From the NCBI RefSeq assembly GCF_030161255.1, contig NZ_BSPX01000015.1, positions 1 to 64,000 on the forward strand: a DNA stretch of 64,000 nt, written 5' to 3'. Under the pieces are notes generated by a model that did no database searches, was not told the origin of the DNA, and saw nothing but the letters and a program-made list of their open reading frames with translations. Position 1 is the first letter of the stretch. Every line of letters begins with the position of its first letter. The stretch comes from Zoogloea oryzae (GTDB taxonomy: Bacteria > Pseudomonadota > Gammaproteobacteria > Burkholderiales > Rhodocyclaceae). Of this stretch, positions 38,497-48,609 are shown piece after piece. A program made the position numbers and the translations under genes.

Positions 38497-39742
38497 GATT
38501 CGTAACTACACAATCAACTTTGGTCCTCAGCACCCCGCTGCCCACGGGGTACTTCGCTTGGTTCTTGAGCTTGATGGCGAAGTTGTGGAACGCGCTGATC
38601 CGCATATCGGCCTCCTTCATCGTGGCACTGAAAAGCTTGCCGAGACCAGGACCTGGGTTCAGTCGGTTCCGTACATGGATCGTCTCGACTACGTGTCCAT
38701 GATGTGTAACGAGCACGCCTATTGCATGGCAATCGAGCGTCTCCTCGGGTTGGAAGTTCCTCTTCGGGCCCAGTACATTCGCGTTCTCTACGATGAGATC
38801 ACTCGGGTTCTGAACCATCTGCTGGCTGTCGGTACTCACGCACTGGATATCGGTGCGATGACGATGGTGCTGTACACCTTCCGTGAGCGGGAGGATCTGA
38901 TGGACGCCTATGAGGCCGTCTCCGGCGCGCGGATGCATGCCGCCTACTATCGGCCGGGTGGTGTATATCGTGATCTTCCGGATCGGATGCCGCAGTATGA
39001 GGTTTCCAAGTGGAAGAGCGCCAAGACTGTTTCCGAGCTCAATGAGAATCGGCAAGGTTCACTGCTTGATTTCCTTGAGGACTTCACAGCTCGCTTCCCG
39101 AAATATGTCGATGAGTACGAGACGCTGCTGACGGATAACCGTATCTGGAAGCAGCGGACGGTCGGCATCGGTGTTGTTACTCCCGAGAAGGCGCTTGCAC
39201 TAGGCTTTACCGGCGTCATGCTGCGTGGTTCCGGCGTCGAATGGGATATCCGCAAGAAGCAGCCCTATGAAGTCTACGACCAGCTGGATTTTGACATCCC
39301 GGTTGGCGTGGAAGGTGATTGCTATGACCGATACCTCTGCCGCATTGAAGAGATGCGTCAGTCGAACCGGATCATGAAGCAGTGTATCGACTGGCTGCGG
39401 AAGAACCCCGGACCGGTCATCTCGACCAATCACAAGGTTGCCCCGCCGTCGCGTGAGCGGATGAAGAGCAACATGGAAGAACTGATCCATCACTTCAAGT
39501 TGTTTACTGAAGGGATGCACGTTCCCCCGGGTGAGGTCTACGCGCCTGTCGAGCACCCGAAGGGTGAGTTCGGTGTGTATGCGATCTCTGACGGCGCGAA
39601 CAAGCCTTATCGTCTCAAGCTGCGGTCTCCTGGTTTCACCCATCTTTCAGCGATGGATGAGATGTCTCGCGGCCACATGATTGCTGACGTAGTTGCCATT
39701 ATCGGAACCATGGATATCGTATTTGGAGACGTGGACCGCTGA
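38489..39742 (+). CDS. nuoD: NADH-quinone oxidoreductase subunit D
   Basis: 49-kDa subunit forming most of the quinone pocket. 417 residues from ATG 38489 (MAEIRNYTINFGPQHPAAHG). The quinone-headgroup His lies in PQHPAAHG. HIGLLHRGTEKLAE and the C-terminal LSAMDEMSRGHMIADVVAI are family motifs. Separate nuoC and nuoD genes (not fused as in E. coli). Confidence 0.98.
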   Translation: MAEIRNYTINFGPQHPAAHGVLRLVLELDGEVVERADPHIGLLHRGTEKLAETRTWVQSVPYMDRLDYVSMMCNEHAYCMAIERLLGLEVPLRAQYIRVLYDEITRVLNHLLAVGTHALDIGAMTMVLYTFREREDLMDAYEAVSGARMHAAYYRPGGVYRDLPDRMPQYEVSKWKSAKTVSELNENRQGSLLDFLEDFTARFPKYVDEYETLLTDNRIWKQRTVGIGVVTPEKALALGFTGVMLRGSGVEWDIRKKQPYEVYDQLDFDIPVGVEGDCYDRYLCRIEEMRQSNRIMKQCIDWLRKNPGPVISTNHKVAPPSRERMKSNMEELIHHFKLFTEGMHVPPGEVYAPVEHPKGEFGVYAISDGANKPYRLKLRSPGFTHLSAMDEMSRGHMIADVVAIIGTMDIVFGDVDR

Positions 39743-39800
39743 TGTTGTATCTGGTCAGCATCCGGAGTTCCGATCGACATTCTGATGACAGTAGACAAAA

Positions 39801-40277
39801 ATGTTGAGTCCAGAATCCCTGAAGAAAATTGATCGTGAGATCGCCAAGTATCCAGCTGATCAAAAGCAGTCTGCTTCGATGGCTGCGTTGCGTATCGCGC
39901 AAGTGGAGAAAGGCTGGCTCTCCAACGAGACGATTGAGTTTGTGGCAGCCTACCTGGAGATGCCGCCGATTGCGGTGTACGAGGTAGCGAGTTTCTACAA
40001 CATGTACGATCTCTCTCCGGTTGGGGCGCGAAAGATCACTGTCTGTACGAATCTACCGTGCGCGCTTTCCGGTGGTGTCCACGCTGCGGATTACATCAAG
40101 AAAAAGCTCGGAATCGACTTTAATGAGACGACTCCGGACGGACGATTCACCTTGAAGGAAGGTGAATGCATGGGGGCCTGTGGTGATGCGCCCGTGTTGC
40201 TGGTGAATAACCACCGGATGTGCAGCTGGATGACTGAAGAGAAAATCGATCAACTTCTGGCTGATCTCGCAAAATGA
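39801..40277 (+). CDS. nuoE: NADH-quinone oxidoreductase subunit E
   Basis: 24-kDa subunit with [2Fe-2S] cluster N1a. 158 residues. Cluster ligands: VCTNLPCAL (Cx4C) and GECMGACGDAP (Cx3C). Overlaps nuoF by 4 bases. Confidence 0.97.
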   Translation: MLSPESLKKIDREIAKYPADQKQSASMAALRIAQVEKGWLSNETIEFVAAYLEMPPIAVYEVASFYNMYDLSPVGARKITVCTNLPCALSGGVHAADYIKKKLGIDFNETTPDGRFTLKEGECMGACGDAPVLLVNNHRMCSWMTEEKIDQLLADLAK

Positions 40278-41584
40278 CCTCTCAAGGAATTATTCTTTCT
40301 GGGCTTGACGGTGATCGCACCTGGCGTTTGAATGATTACGTCAAACGGCAAGGCTACGATGCTCTCAAGAATATTATTGCGGAAAAGATTCCCGCGGATC
40401 AGATTATCGGTGAGGTGAAGAAGTCGGCTCTCCGCGGACGCGGCGGTGCAGGTTTCCCGACGGGGCTGAAGTGGAGCTTCATGCCGCGCGCCTTTCCGGG
40501 GGCCAAGTATCTCGCCTGCAATTCGGATGAAGGTGAGCCGGGTACCTTCAAGGATCGCGATATCCTTCGGTACAACCCGCACTCTGTCATCGAAGGCATG
40601 ATCATCGCCGGCTACGCCATGGGGTGTGAGCGCGGCTACAACTATATCCACGGTGAGATCTTCGAGGTCTATGAGCGCTTCGAGGAAGCGCTCCAGGAAG
40701 CTCGGGACGCAGGGCTCCTCGGGAAGAACATTCTCGGCTCTGACTTCAGTTTCGATCTGTTTGCGCATCACGGATACGGGGCGTACATCTGCGGTGAAGA
40801 AACCGCCCTGCTGGAGTCAATTGAGGGCAAGAAGGGGCAGCCGCGATTCAAGCCGCCTTTCCCTGCCAGTTTTGGTCTGTACGGCAAGCCGACGACCATC
40901 AACAACACTGAGACGTTCGCTTCCATTCCGTACATCATTCGCGAAGGCGGTGATGCTTTCCTGGCGCTCGGAAAGCCGAACAACGGTGGCACGAAACTGT
41001 TCTCTGTCTCCGGTCATGTCAATCGTCCGGGCAATTACGAGATTCCCCTCGGAACGCCGTTCTCCACGCTGCTCGAAATGGCTGGTGGTGTGCGCGGCGG
41101 CCGTAAGTTGAAAGCTGTGATTCCCGGTGGTTCGTCGGCACCTGTGCTTCCAGGCGCTGTCATGATGGATTGCACCATGGATTACGACTCCATTTCCAAG
41201 GCTGGTTCGATGCTTGGTTCCGGTGCCGTGATCGTGATGGACGAGTCAACGTGTATGGTCAAGGCCTTGGAGCGATTGTCGTACTTCTATTTCGAGGAGT
41301 CCTGCGGGCAATGTACGCCCTGCCGCGAAGGAACCGGTTGGTTGTACCGTGTGGTGCATCGGATTGAAAACGGCCTCGGCCGCCCTGATGACCTCGATCT
41401 ACTCAATAGCGTGACTGCGAACATCATGGGACGCACCATCTGTGCACTCGGTGATGCTGCGTCCATGCCGGTTCAAAGTTTCGTGAAGCATTTCGGCGAC
41501 GAATTTGCTTATCACATCGAACATAAAAAATGCTTCGTAGCGCCTGATGTTCAGCGTGACGGCAGCAAGATTTTTGTAGCGTAG
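40274..41584 (+). CDS. nuoF: NADH-quinone oxidoreductase subunit F
   Basis: 51-kDa subunit that binds NADH and FMN and holds cluster N3. 436 residues. The NADH glycine loop is GRGGAGFPTGLKW, FMN contacts lie in CNSDEGEPGTFKD, and the N3 ligands are SCGQCTPCREGT plus a later Cys in GRTICALGDA. Confidence 0.98.
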   Translation: MTSQGIILSGLDGDRTWRLNDYVKRQGYDALKNIIAEKIPADQIIGEVKKSALRGRGGAGFPTGLKWSFMPRAFPGAKYLACNSDEGEPGTFKDRDILRYNPHSVIEGMIIAGYAMGCERGYNYIHGEIFEVYERFEEALQEARDAGLLGKNILGSDFSFDLFAHHGYGAYICGEETALLESIEGKKGQPRFKPPFPASFGLYGKPTTINNTETFASIPYIIREGGDAFLALGKPNNGGTKLFSVSGHVNRPGNYEIPLGTPFSTLLEMAGGVRGGRKLKAVIPGGSSAPVLPGAVMMDCTMDYDSISKAGSMLGSGAVIVMDESTCMVKALERLSYFYFEESCGQCTPCREGTGWLYRVVHRIENGLGRPDDLDLLNSVTANIMGRTICALGDAASMPVQSFVKHFGDEFAYHIEHKKCFVAPDVQRDGSKIFVA

Positions 41585-41591
41585 GCTCGAC

Positions 41592-43946
41592 ATGCTAGAA
41601 ATCGAAATTGACGGAAAGCAGTTGCAGGTTCCTGACGGCAGTACCGTCATGGAGGCCGCTACCAAGGTTGGGGCCTATGTTCCGCACTTCTGCTATCACA
41701 AGAAGCTCTCCATCGCGGCTAACTGCCGGATGTGTCTGGTTCAGGTTGAGAAGGCGCCCAAGCCGCTTCCGGCCTGCGCCACGCCTGTTACCAACGGGAT
41801 GAAAGTCTGGACTCACTCCGAGCAGGCTGTGAAGGCACAAAAAGGGGTGATGGAGTTTCTCCTGATCAACCACCCGTTGGATTGCCCGATCTGCGACCAG
41901 GGTGGCGAGTGCCAGCTGCAGGATCTGTCCGTCGGTTACGGTGGCACGGAATCCCGCTATCAGGAAGAGAAGCGTGTTGTCGGCAACAAAGATCTTGGGC
42001 CGCTCGTTTCCACCGACATGACCCGCTGCATCAATTGCACGCGTTGTGTCCGGTTTACGTCGGAGATTGCCGGCCTGATGGAGCTTGGTCAGGCGTTCCG
42101 CGGCGAGCACGCCGAGATCATGCCGTTTGTCGAGAAGACAATCGAGACCGAATTGTCGGGCAACATCATCGATCTTTGTCCGGTTGGTGCTTTGACTTCG
42201 AAGCCTTTCCGTTTTGGCGCTCGTGCGTGGGAACTGTCTCGCCGCAAGTCCGTCAGTCCGCATGACTCGCTTGGTAGCAATCTCGTTGTTCAGGTCAAGC
42301 ACGATACGGTAAAGCGCGTGCTTCCCCTCGAAAACGAAGCGGTGAACGAATGCTGGTTGTCCGATAAGGATCGTTTCTCCTACGATGCTTTGAATTCAGC
42401 TGATCGTTTGACCCGCCCGATGCTCAAGCAGGGCGGCAATTGGATCGAGACTGATTGGCAGACTGCGATCGAGTATGTCGCCAACGGCCTGAAGTCCATC
42501 AAGGCTGATCACGGCGCAGAGGCAATCGGTGCGCTGGCTTCGCCGCACAGCACCCTGGAAGAACTGAATCTTCTGCAATCCCTGGTTCGGGGGCTCGGTT
42601 CCGGAAACGTCGATTTCCGTCTCCGCCAATCCGATTTCTCCCTCGACGGTCAGCGCGCCGGGGCTCCTTGGCTTGGCATGCCTGTCGCCGATATCGGTTC
42701 CCTCGACCGGCTTTTCATTGTTGGCAGTTTCTTCCGGAAGGACCACCCCTTGATCGCGCAGCGTGTGCGTCAGGCGGCAAAACGCGGTCTGAAGATCTCC
42801 GCGGTGAATCCGGCCTTTGACGACTGGCAGCTCAATCTTACCAACAAGGCGATTGTTGCTCCGAGTGGCATCCCAGCCTTCCTGGCCTCCGTGGTCAAGG
42901 CACTTGCTGCCGAAAAGGAGCTGAGCCTGTCTGGTCCCGCGGCTGATGTGTGTTCTGGACTGGATGTGTCCGAGAGCGCTCTTGCCATTGCCCGTAGCCT
43001 CGCGTCTGGTCGTAAGACGGCCGTGTGGCTTGGTAACTTCGCTGTTCAGCACGAACAAGCTGGCCTTATCCATGTGCTCGCTTCTGAGGTCGCGCGCCTG
43101 GCCGGGGCTAAATTGGGAGTGATTGGCGAGGCAGCCAACAGCGTGGGGGGCTACCTCGCAGGGGCTGTGCCGTTCGTTGGTGACGTCAAGGGCAAGAATG
43201 TCTCTGAGATGCTCGCATCCAAAATCAAAGCCTATCTCCTGCTCGGTTTTGAGCCAAGCCTGGATATGGCCGCTGGTGCCACCGCGCTTTCTTCCATTCG
43301 CGAGGCAGAGATGGTTGCGGCCCTGTCTCCGTTCAAGTCTGCTGAATTGATGGAAGTTGCGGATGTACTGTTGCCGATTGCTCCTTTCACTGAGACCGCT
43401 GGTACTTTCGTGAATTGCGAAGGGCGGGCGCAGAGCTTCTTCCCGGTTGTGAAGAGCCTTGGTGAATCCCGTCCGGGCTGGAAGGCCCTGCGCGTTCTCG
43501 GTTCCACCCTGGGACTTTCCGACTTCTCGTTCGAAACGGTTGAAGATGTGCGTGCTCTCATGGCTCCGGTCTTCTCGGGCGACGTGAGCGGACTTTCTAA
43601 TGATGTCGGTGCGAAACTTGAGAAGCTTCCGGGCAAGTCGGCTGCAATCGAACGAGTTGCCGATGTGCCGATTTACTTTGCTGATCCCATCGCTCGGCGG
43701 GCTGCGCCGCTGCAGCAAACCGTCGATGCGACAGCGCCGGTAGCAAGAATGAATCCGCGCACCGCAGATGCTCTTGGTCTGAAGGTCGGTGGGAAGGTGA
43801 AGGTAAGCTCCGCAGCAGGGAGTGCTGTCGTGGCGCTGGTTGAGGATGCTGGGGTTGCGGAGGGTTGCGTGCGTCTTGCAGCTGCGCATTCCAGCACTGC
43901 TCAGCTCGGTAGCTGGCATGGTGAAATCAGCGTGGAGCAGGTGTGA
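41592..43946 (+). CDS. nuoG: NADH-quinone oxidoreductase subunit G
   Basis: 75-kDa subunit, 784 residues. The N-terminal ferredoxin domain holds N1b (HFCYHKKLSIAANCRMC and ACATPV), then N5 (HPLDCPICDQGGECQLQD) and N4 (CINCTRCVRF, DLCPVGAL). The CxxCxxxC motif for the extra N7 cluster of E. coli-type NuoG is not seen after the SKPFRFGARAWE region, so this is the mitochondrial-like form. The C-terminal half is the non-catalytic molybdopterin-oxidoreductase fold. Confidence 0.96.
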   Translation: MLEIEIDGKQLQVPDGSTVMEAATKVGAYVPHFCYHKKLSIAANCRMCLVQVEKAPKPLPACATPVTNGMKVWTHSEQAVKAQKGVMEFLLINHPLDCPICDQGGECQLQDLSVGYGGTESRYQEEKRVVGNKDLGPLVSTDMTRCINCTRCVRFTSEIAGLMELGQAFRGEHAEIMPFVEKTIETELSGNIIDLCPVGALTSKPFRFGARAWELSRRKSVSPHDSLGSNLVVQVKHDTVKRVLPLENEAVNECWLSDKDRFSYDALNSADRLTRPMLKQGGNWIETDWQTAIEYVANGLKSIKADHGAEAIGALASPHSTLEELNLLQSLVRGLGSGNVDFRLRQSDFSLDGQRAGAPWLGMPVADIGSLDRLFIVGSFFRKDHPLIAQRVRQAAKRGLKISAVNPAFDDWQLNLTNKAIVAPSGIPAFLASVVKALAAEKELSLSGPAADVCSGLDVSESALAIARSLASGRKTAVWLGNFAVQHEQAGLIHVLASEVARLAGAKLGVIGEAANSVGGYLAGAVPFVGDVKGKNVSEMLASKIKAYLLLGFEPSLDMAAGATALSSIREAEMVAALSPFKSAELMEVADVLLPIAPFTETAGTFVNCEGRAQSFFPVVKSLGESRPGWKALRVLGSTLGLSDFSFETVEDVRALMAPVFSGDVSGLSNDVGAKLEKLPGKSAAIERVADVPIYFADPIARRAAPLQQTVDATAPVARMNPRTADALGLKVGGKVKVSSAAGSAVVALVEDAGVAEGCVRLAAAHSSTAQLGSWHGEISVEQV

Positions 43947-44995
43947 TGGAAGCCTACATTGACCCGGTAGCCCAGTTTTTCGGCCCCGCTTGGCCGCTAA
44001 TCTGGTCGTTGCTCAAGATCGTCGGCATCATTGCGCCGCTGTTTCTGTGTGTTGCGTACCTCACGCTTGCTGAGCGTAAGGTGATTGGTTACATGCAGGT
44101 CCGTATCGGTCCCAATCGCGTTGGGCCGCGAGGCCTGCTCCAGCCGATTGCTGACGGTGTGAAGCTCCTGCTCAAGGAAATCATCGTTCCGTCGGGTGCA
44201 AACAAGAGTCTCTTCATCATCGGTCCTGTCCTTGCGCTCGGACCGGCTCTGGCTGCGTGGGCGGTTGTCCCCTTCAGCGAGGGTTGGGTGATCGGCAACG
44301 TCGACGCTGGGTTGCTCTTTTTGCTTGCGATCACGTCCATCGAAGTCTATGGCGTGATCATCGCAGCTTGGGCGTCCAACTCGAAGTACGCTTTTCTTGG
44401 GGGGATGCGTGCTGCAGCGCAGATGGTTTCTTACGAAATCGCGATGGGTTTCGCCCTTGTCTGCGTGCTGATGATTTCTTCGAGCCTGAATCTGACGGAT
44501 ATCGTGAATAGTCAGGGCAAGGGGCAGTGGGCCGACTGGGGTTTTGGATTCCTAAGCTGGAACTGGTTGCCGCTGTTCCCGATGTTTCTGGTGTATCTGA
44601 TTTCTGGCATCGCCGAGACCAACCGTGCTCCGTTTGACGTGGTTGAGGGCGAGTCGGAAATCGTTGCGGGTCACATGGTGGAGTATTCGGGTATGGCTTT
44701 CGCACTCTTCTTCCTCGGAGAGTACGCGAACATGATCCTCGTCTCGGCGCTCACTTCCCTGCTGTTCCTTGGTGGCTGGCTGTCTCCCGTGGGTTTCCTG
44801 CCTGATGGTTTTGTCTGGTTGGCACTGAAGACCTCGTTCATCCTGTTCTTGTTCCTGTGGTTCCGTGCGACCTTCCCGCGCTTCAGATACGACCACATCA
44901 TGCGTCTGGGCTGGAAGGTGTTCATTCCGCTCACGCTGTTTTGGGTCGTGGTTGTCGCGGTTTGGATCATGTCGCCGCTGTCGATTTGGAAGTGA
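43946..44995 (+). CDS. nuoH: NADH-quinone oxidoreductase subunit H
   Basis: Membrane subunit at the junction with the peripheral arm; lines the quinone entrance. 349 residues from ATG 43946, which overlaps the nuoG stop by one base. Eight helices; family motifs AERKVIGYMQVRIGPNRVGP, ETNRAPFDVVEGESEIVAG and LFLWFRATFPRFRYD. Confidence 0.98.
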   Translation: MEAYIDPVAQFFGPAWPLIWSLLKIVGIIAPLFLCVAYLTLAERKVIGYMQVRIGPNRVGPRGLLQPIADGVKLLLKEIIVPSGANKSLFIIGPVLALGPALAAWAVVPFSEGWVIGNVDAGLLFLLAITSIEVYGVIIAAWASNSKYAFLGGMRAAAQMVSYEIAMGFALVCVLMISSSLNLTDIVNSQGKGQWADWGFGFLSWNWLPLFPMFLVYLISGIAETNRAPFDVVEGESEIVAGHMVEYSGMAFALFFLGEYANMILVSALTSLLFLGGWLSPVGFLPDGFVWLALKTSFILFLFLWFRATFPRFRYDHIMRLGWKVFIPLTLFWVVVVAVWIMSPLSIWK

Positions 44996-45003
44996 GGCTC
45001 TAA

Positions 45004-45492
45004 ATGGGTGCTTTGAAAGATTACGTAGGAAGCCTCTTCCTCAAGGAATTGCTCAAGGGTATGGCGCTTACCGGGCGCCACCTCTTCGCGCGGAAGATTA
45101 CTGTCCAGTATCCGGATGAGAAGACGCCGCAGAGTCCGCGTTTCCGGGGGCTTCATGCGCTGCGACGTTATCCGAATGGCGAGGAGCGCTGTATCGCATG
45201 CAAGCTTTGTGAGGCGGTTTGCCCGGCAATGGCAATCACGATCGAATCGGATGTTCGGGACGACGGTTCGCGTCGGACCACCCGTTACGACATCGATCTG
45301 ACGAAGTGCATCTTCTGCGGTTTTTGTGAAGAAGCCTGTCCGGTCGATGCAATCGTGGAAACCCGGATTTTCGAGTACCACGGTGAGAAGCGCGGGGATC
45401 TCTACTACACGAAGCAGATGCTTTTAGCGGTCGGAGATAAGTACGAGTCGCAAATTGCAAAGGATCGCGAGACCGACTCTCGCTATCGCTGA
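45004..45492 (+). CDS. nuoI: NADH-quinone oxidoreductase subunit I
   Basis: 23-kDa subunit with two [4Fe-4S] clusters N6a and N6b. 162 residues. Ferredoxin motifs CIACKLCEAVCP and CIFCGFCEEACP. The amphipathic N-terminus (GALKDYVGSLFLKELLKGM) anchors it to the membrane. Confidence 0.98.
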   Translation: MGALKDYVGSLFLKELLKGMALTGRHLFARKITVQYPDEKTPQSPRFRGLHALRRYPNGEERCIACKLCEAVCPAMAITIESDVRDDGSRRTTRYDIDLTKCIFCGFCEEACPVDAIVETRIFEYHGEKRGDLYYTKQMLLAVGDKYESQIAKDRETDSRYR

Positions 45493-45531
45493 TAGAAGCT
45501 CGAGCTGTCTTACATCGAAACGGACGCGGTC

Positions 45532-46134
45532 ATGGATTTTCAGACGGTTGTATTTTATTTCTTCTCCGCTGTGATGGTTCTGGCGTCGCTCAGAGTCATT
45601 ACCGCCAGGAATCCGGTGCATGCGGCGCTCTTTCTTGTGCTCGCTTTTTTCAGCGCCGGCGGTATCTGGATGCTCTTGCACGCAGAGTTCCTGGCCATTG
45701 CACTGGTGATGGTTTACGTCGGTGCAGTTATGGTTCTCTTCCTGTTCGTCGTGATGATGCTCGACATCAATCTTGAGCGCATTCGGCAGGGGTTCTGGAG
45801 CTACTTGCCCGTTGGCGCGCTGGTTGGCGTGTTGATGGTAGTCGAAATGATCATGGTTCTCGGTGGGCGTTATTTTGGTCTGGAAGGAATGCCTGAACCG
45901 GGCCCCGCGCCGGCTGGCTACAGCAACACCAAGGAACTCGGGCGTCTGATCTACACGGATTATGTATACCCGTTTGAGCTTGCCTCAATTGTTTTGCTCG
46001 TAGCTATGGTGGCCGCAGTGGCGCTGACGCTTCGCAAGAGAAAGAATGTCAAGAAGGTCGATCCTGCGCAGCAGATTTCCGTTAAGCGTGACGATCGGGT
46101 TCGCATTGTGTCGATGACTTCGGAAAAGCGTTAA
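45532..46134 (+). CDS. nuoJ: NADH-quinone oxidoreductase subunit J
   Basis: Membrane subunit, 200 residues, five helices. The family segment MVYVGAVMVLFLFVVMMLDI contains the pi-bulge helix that takes part in coupling. Basic C-terminal tail (RKRKNVKKVDPAQQ). Confidence 0.96.
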   Translation: MDFQTVVFYFFSAVMVLASLRVITARNPVHAALFLVLAFFSAGGIWMLLHAEFLAIALVMVYVGAVMVLFLFVVMMLDINLERIRQGFWSYLPVGALVGVLMVVEMIMVLGGRYFGLEGMPEPGPAPAGYSNTKELGRLIYTDYVYPFELASIVLLVAMVAAVALTLRKRKNVKKVDPAQQISVKRDDRVRIVSMTSEKR

Positions 46135-46167
46135 GTCAGCTAGCGATCGTCCAGGAAGGGAAACCAG

Positions 46168-46473
46168 ATGCTTTCGTTGTCTCATTATTTGATATTGGGC
46201 GCCATTTTGTTCGCCATCAGTGTGGTCGGTATCTTTCTGAACAGAAAGAACTTGATCGTTCTGCTCATGGCGATCGAGTTGATGTTGCTGGCTGTTAATT
46301 TGAATTTCGTAGCGTTCTCTTACTATCTCGGGGATGCCGCGGGGCAGATTTTTGTATTTTTCATCTTGACGGTCGCGGCTGCAGAGTCTGCTATCGGGTT
46401 GGCGATTCTGGTTGCTTTGTTCCGGAACCTGCGCACGATTCATGTCGATGATCTGGACAGTCTCAAGGGATAA
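46168..46473 (+). CDS. nuoK: NADH-quinone oxidoreductase subunit K
   Basis: Small membrane subunit, 101 residues, three helices, with the conserved Glu residues in VLLMAIELMLLAVNLNFV and VAAAESAIGLAILVALFR used in proton transfer. Confidence 0.97.
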   Translation: MLSLSHYLILGAILFAISVVGIFLNRKNLIVLLMAIELMLLAVNLNFVAFSYYLGDAAGQIFVFFILTVAAAESAIGLAILVALFRNLRTIHVDDLDSLKG

Positions 46474-46485
46474 GGAAGCTTTTCG

Positions 46486-48528
46486 ATGACAGGGATTCAG
46501 AAGCTCTATCTGCTCGTACCTCTTGCCCCGCTGTTCGGGGCAATTGTGGCGGGTCTGTTCGGCAAGGCCATTGGGCGTGCAGGTGCCCACACCGTGACAA
46601 TTCTCGGTGTTGCTGTTGCATTTGTTGCGTCGATCTTCATCTACCAGGATGTTGCCGCGGGGAACGTGTTCAACGGGACTCTCTACACTTGGGCGACCTC
46701 TGGAGCCCTGAAGCTTGAAGTTGGCTTCCTTGTGGATTCGCTCACTGTGATGATGATGCTCGTCGTCACCTTTGTGTCGCTCATGGTGCACATCTACACC
46801 ATTGGTTACATGTCCGAGGATCCCGGCTACCAGCGATTCTTCAGCTACATCTCGCTGTTCACCTTCTCGATGCTTATGCTGGTCATGTCTAACAACTTCC
46901 TTCAGCTGTTCTTCGGCTGGGAAGCAGTTGGCCTGGTTTCGTATCTGCTTATCGGTTTCTGGTACACGAGGCCGACTGCGATTTTCGCAAACATGAAGGC
47001 GTTTCTTGTCAATCGTGTTGGCGACTTCGGTTTCCTGCTCGGTATTGGTCTCGTTGCCGCTTACGCGGGAACGCTGAACTACGCCGAGGTTTTTGCCAAG
47101 AGCCCCGAGCTTGTCTCGATGGTCGTCCCGGAAACGGGCTGGCCGCTGATCACTGCCATCTGTATCGGTCTGTTCATTGGTGCAATGGGCAAGTCGGCCC
47201 AGGTTCCTCTGCACGTTTGGCTGCCGGATTCGATGGAGGGTCCGACCCCGATCTCTGCACTCATCCATGCGGCAACGATGGTGACCGCTGGCATCTTCAT
47301 GGTTGCCCGGATGTCCCCGCTGTTCGAGCTCTCCGAGACCGCACTGTCGTTTGTTTTGGTGATTGGCGCGACGACTGCGCTGTTCATGGGCTTCCTTGGG
47401 ATCGTTCAGAACGACATCAAGCGCGTCGTCGCTTACTCGACGCTCTCTCAGCTTGGCTACATGACGGTTGCTCTCGGTGTTTCGGCGTATTCGGCGGCAG
47501 TTTTCCATCTGATGACCCACGCATTCTTCAAGGCGCTGCTGTTCCTCGGTGCCGGTTCCGTGATCATCGGGATGCACCATGATCAGGACATGCGGAACAT
47601 GGGTGGTCTGTGGAAGTACATGCCTATCACCTGGTTCACGTCTCTAGTCGGTTCGCTTGCGCTGATTGGTTTCCCGTTTCTGTCGGGCTTCTATTCCAAG
47701 GACACGATTATTGAAGCTGTGGCGCTGTCTCACATCCCTGGGGCTGGCTACGCATACTTCTGTGTGATCGCGGGTGTCTTCGTAACCGCGTTCTACTCGT
47801 TCCGGATGTATTTCCTGGTCTTTCACGGCGAGGAGCGGTTCGGGCACCCCCATGATCATGCTGAGCACGCGGCCGATGAACATCATGCCGACGCACACGA
47901 TGAGCATGATGCCGGTGGTGACGATCACCACCACGGCCTTGCTCCGGGCCAGAAGCCGCATGAGTCCCCGTGGGTTGTGACCTTGCCGCTGGTGCTGCTG
48001 GCGATCCCGTCGATGCTGATCGGTTTCGTTACGATCGAGCCGATGTTGTTCGGTGGTTTCTTCAAGGGTGTGATCCACTTTGCAGAGCATCACCACGCTA
48101 TGGCTGAGCTCGGTGAGGAGTTCCATGGGGCCGTTGGTATGGCGCTGCATGGTTTCACTTCGCTGCCGTTCTTCCTCGCGATGAGTGGAGTTGTTGTTGC
48201 CTTCGTCTTCTACATGGTTGCGCCTTCAATTCCGGCTGCAATCATGAAGACCTTCAAGCCGATTCATACGCTGCTCGAGAACAAGTACTACTTCGATAAG
48301 TTCAATGAAGTTGTTTTCGCAGGTGGCGCTCGTCTCCTCGGTAAGGGGCTCTGGAAGATTGGCGATCAGACGCTGATTGACGGAATGGTGGTAAACGGTT
48401 CGGCCAAGGCTGTTGGTCTTATCGCTCAGCTTTCGCGGTTGTTCCAGAGCGGGCATATCTACCAGTACGCGTTTTCGATGATCATCGGGGTGTTTGTGTT
48501 GCTGACCTTCTGGTTCAGCCGCGGTTGA
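46486..48528 (+). CDS. nuoL: NADH-quinone oxidoreductase subunit L
   Basis: Distal antiporter-like proton-pump subunit, 680 residues. Motifs: FFGWEAVGLVSYLLIGFW, SAQVPLHVWLPDSMEGPTP (catalytic Lys/His helix) and the long lateral helix near the C-terminus. A His/Asp/Glu-rich segment at residues about 453-487 (HDHAEHAADEHHADAHDEH region) sits in the loop before a transmembrane helix and is absent from E. coli NuoL. Confidence 0.97.
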   Translation: MTGIQKLYLLVPLAPLFGAIVAGLFGKAIGRAGAHTVTILGVAVAFVASIFIYQDVAAGNVFNGTLYTWATSGALKLEVGFLVDSLTVMMMLVVTFVSLMVHIYTIGYMSEDPGYQRFFSYISLFTFSMLMLVMSNNFLQLFFGWEAVGLVSYLLIGFWYTRPTAIFANMKAFLVNRVGDFGFLLGIGLVAAYAGTLNYAEVFAKSPELVSMVVPETGWPLITAICIGLFIGAMGKSAQVPLHVWLPDSMEGPTPISALIHAATMVTAGIFMVARMSPLFELSETALSFVLVIGATTALFMGFLGIVQNDIKRVVAYSTLSQLGYMTVALGVSAYSAAVFHLMTHAFFKALLFLGAGSVIIGMHHDQDMRNMGGLWKYMPITWFTSLVGSLALIGFPFLSGFYSKDTIIEAVALSHIPGAGYAYFCVIAGVFVTAFYSFRMYFLVFHGEERFGHPHDHAEHAADEHHADAHDEHDAGGDDHHHGLAPGQKPHESPWVVTLPLVLLAIPSMLIGFVTIEPMLFGGFFKGVIHFAEHHHAMAELGEEFHGAVGMALHGFTSLPFFLAMSGVVVAFVFYMVAPSIPAAIMKTFKPIHTLLENKYYFDKFNEVVFAGGARLLGKGLWKIGDQTLIDGMVVNGSAKAVGLIAQLSRLFQSGHIYQYAFSMIIGVFVLLTFWFSRG

Positions 48529-48609
48529 TCAGAGCCAGTCGTGGTAATGCGTAACTAAGAGATTTAGGACTTTTGCGCTGCAATTGAGTGCTTAGAACGG
48601 ACAGTTGAG

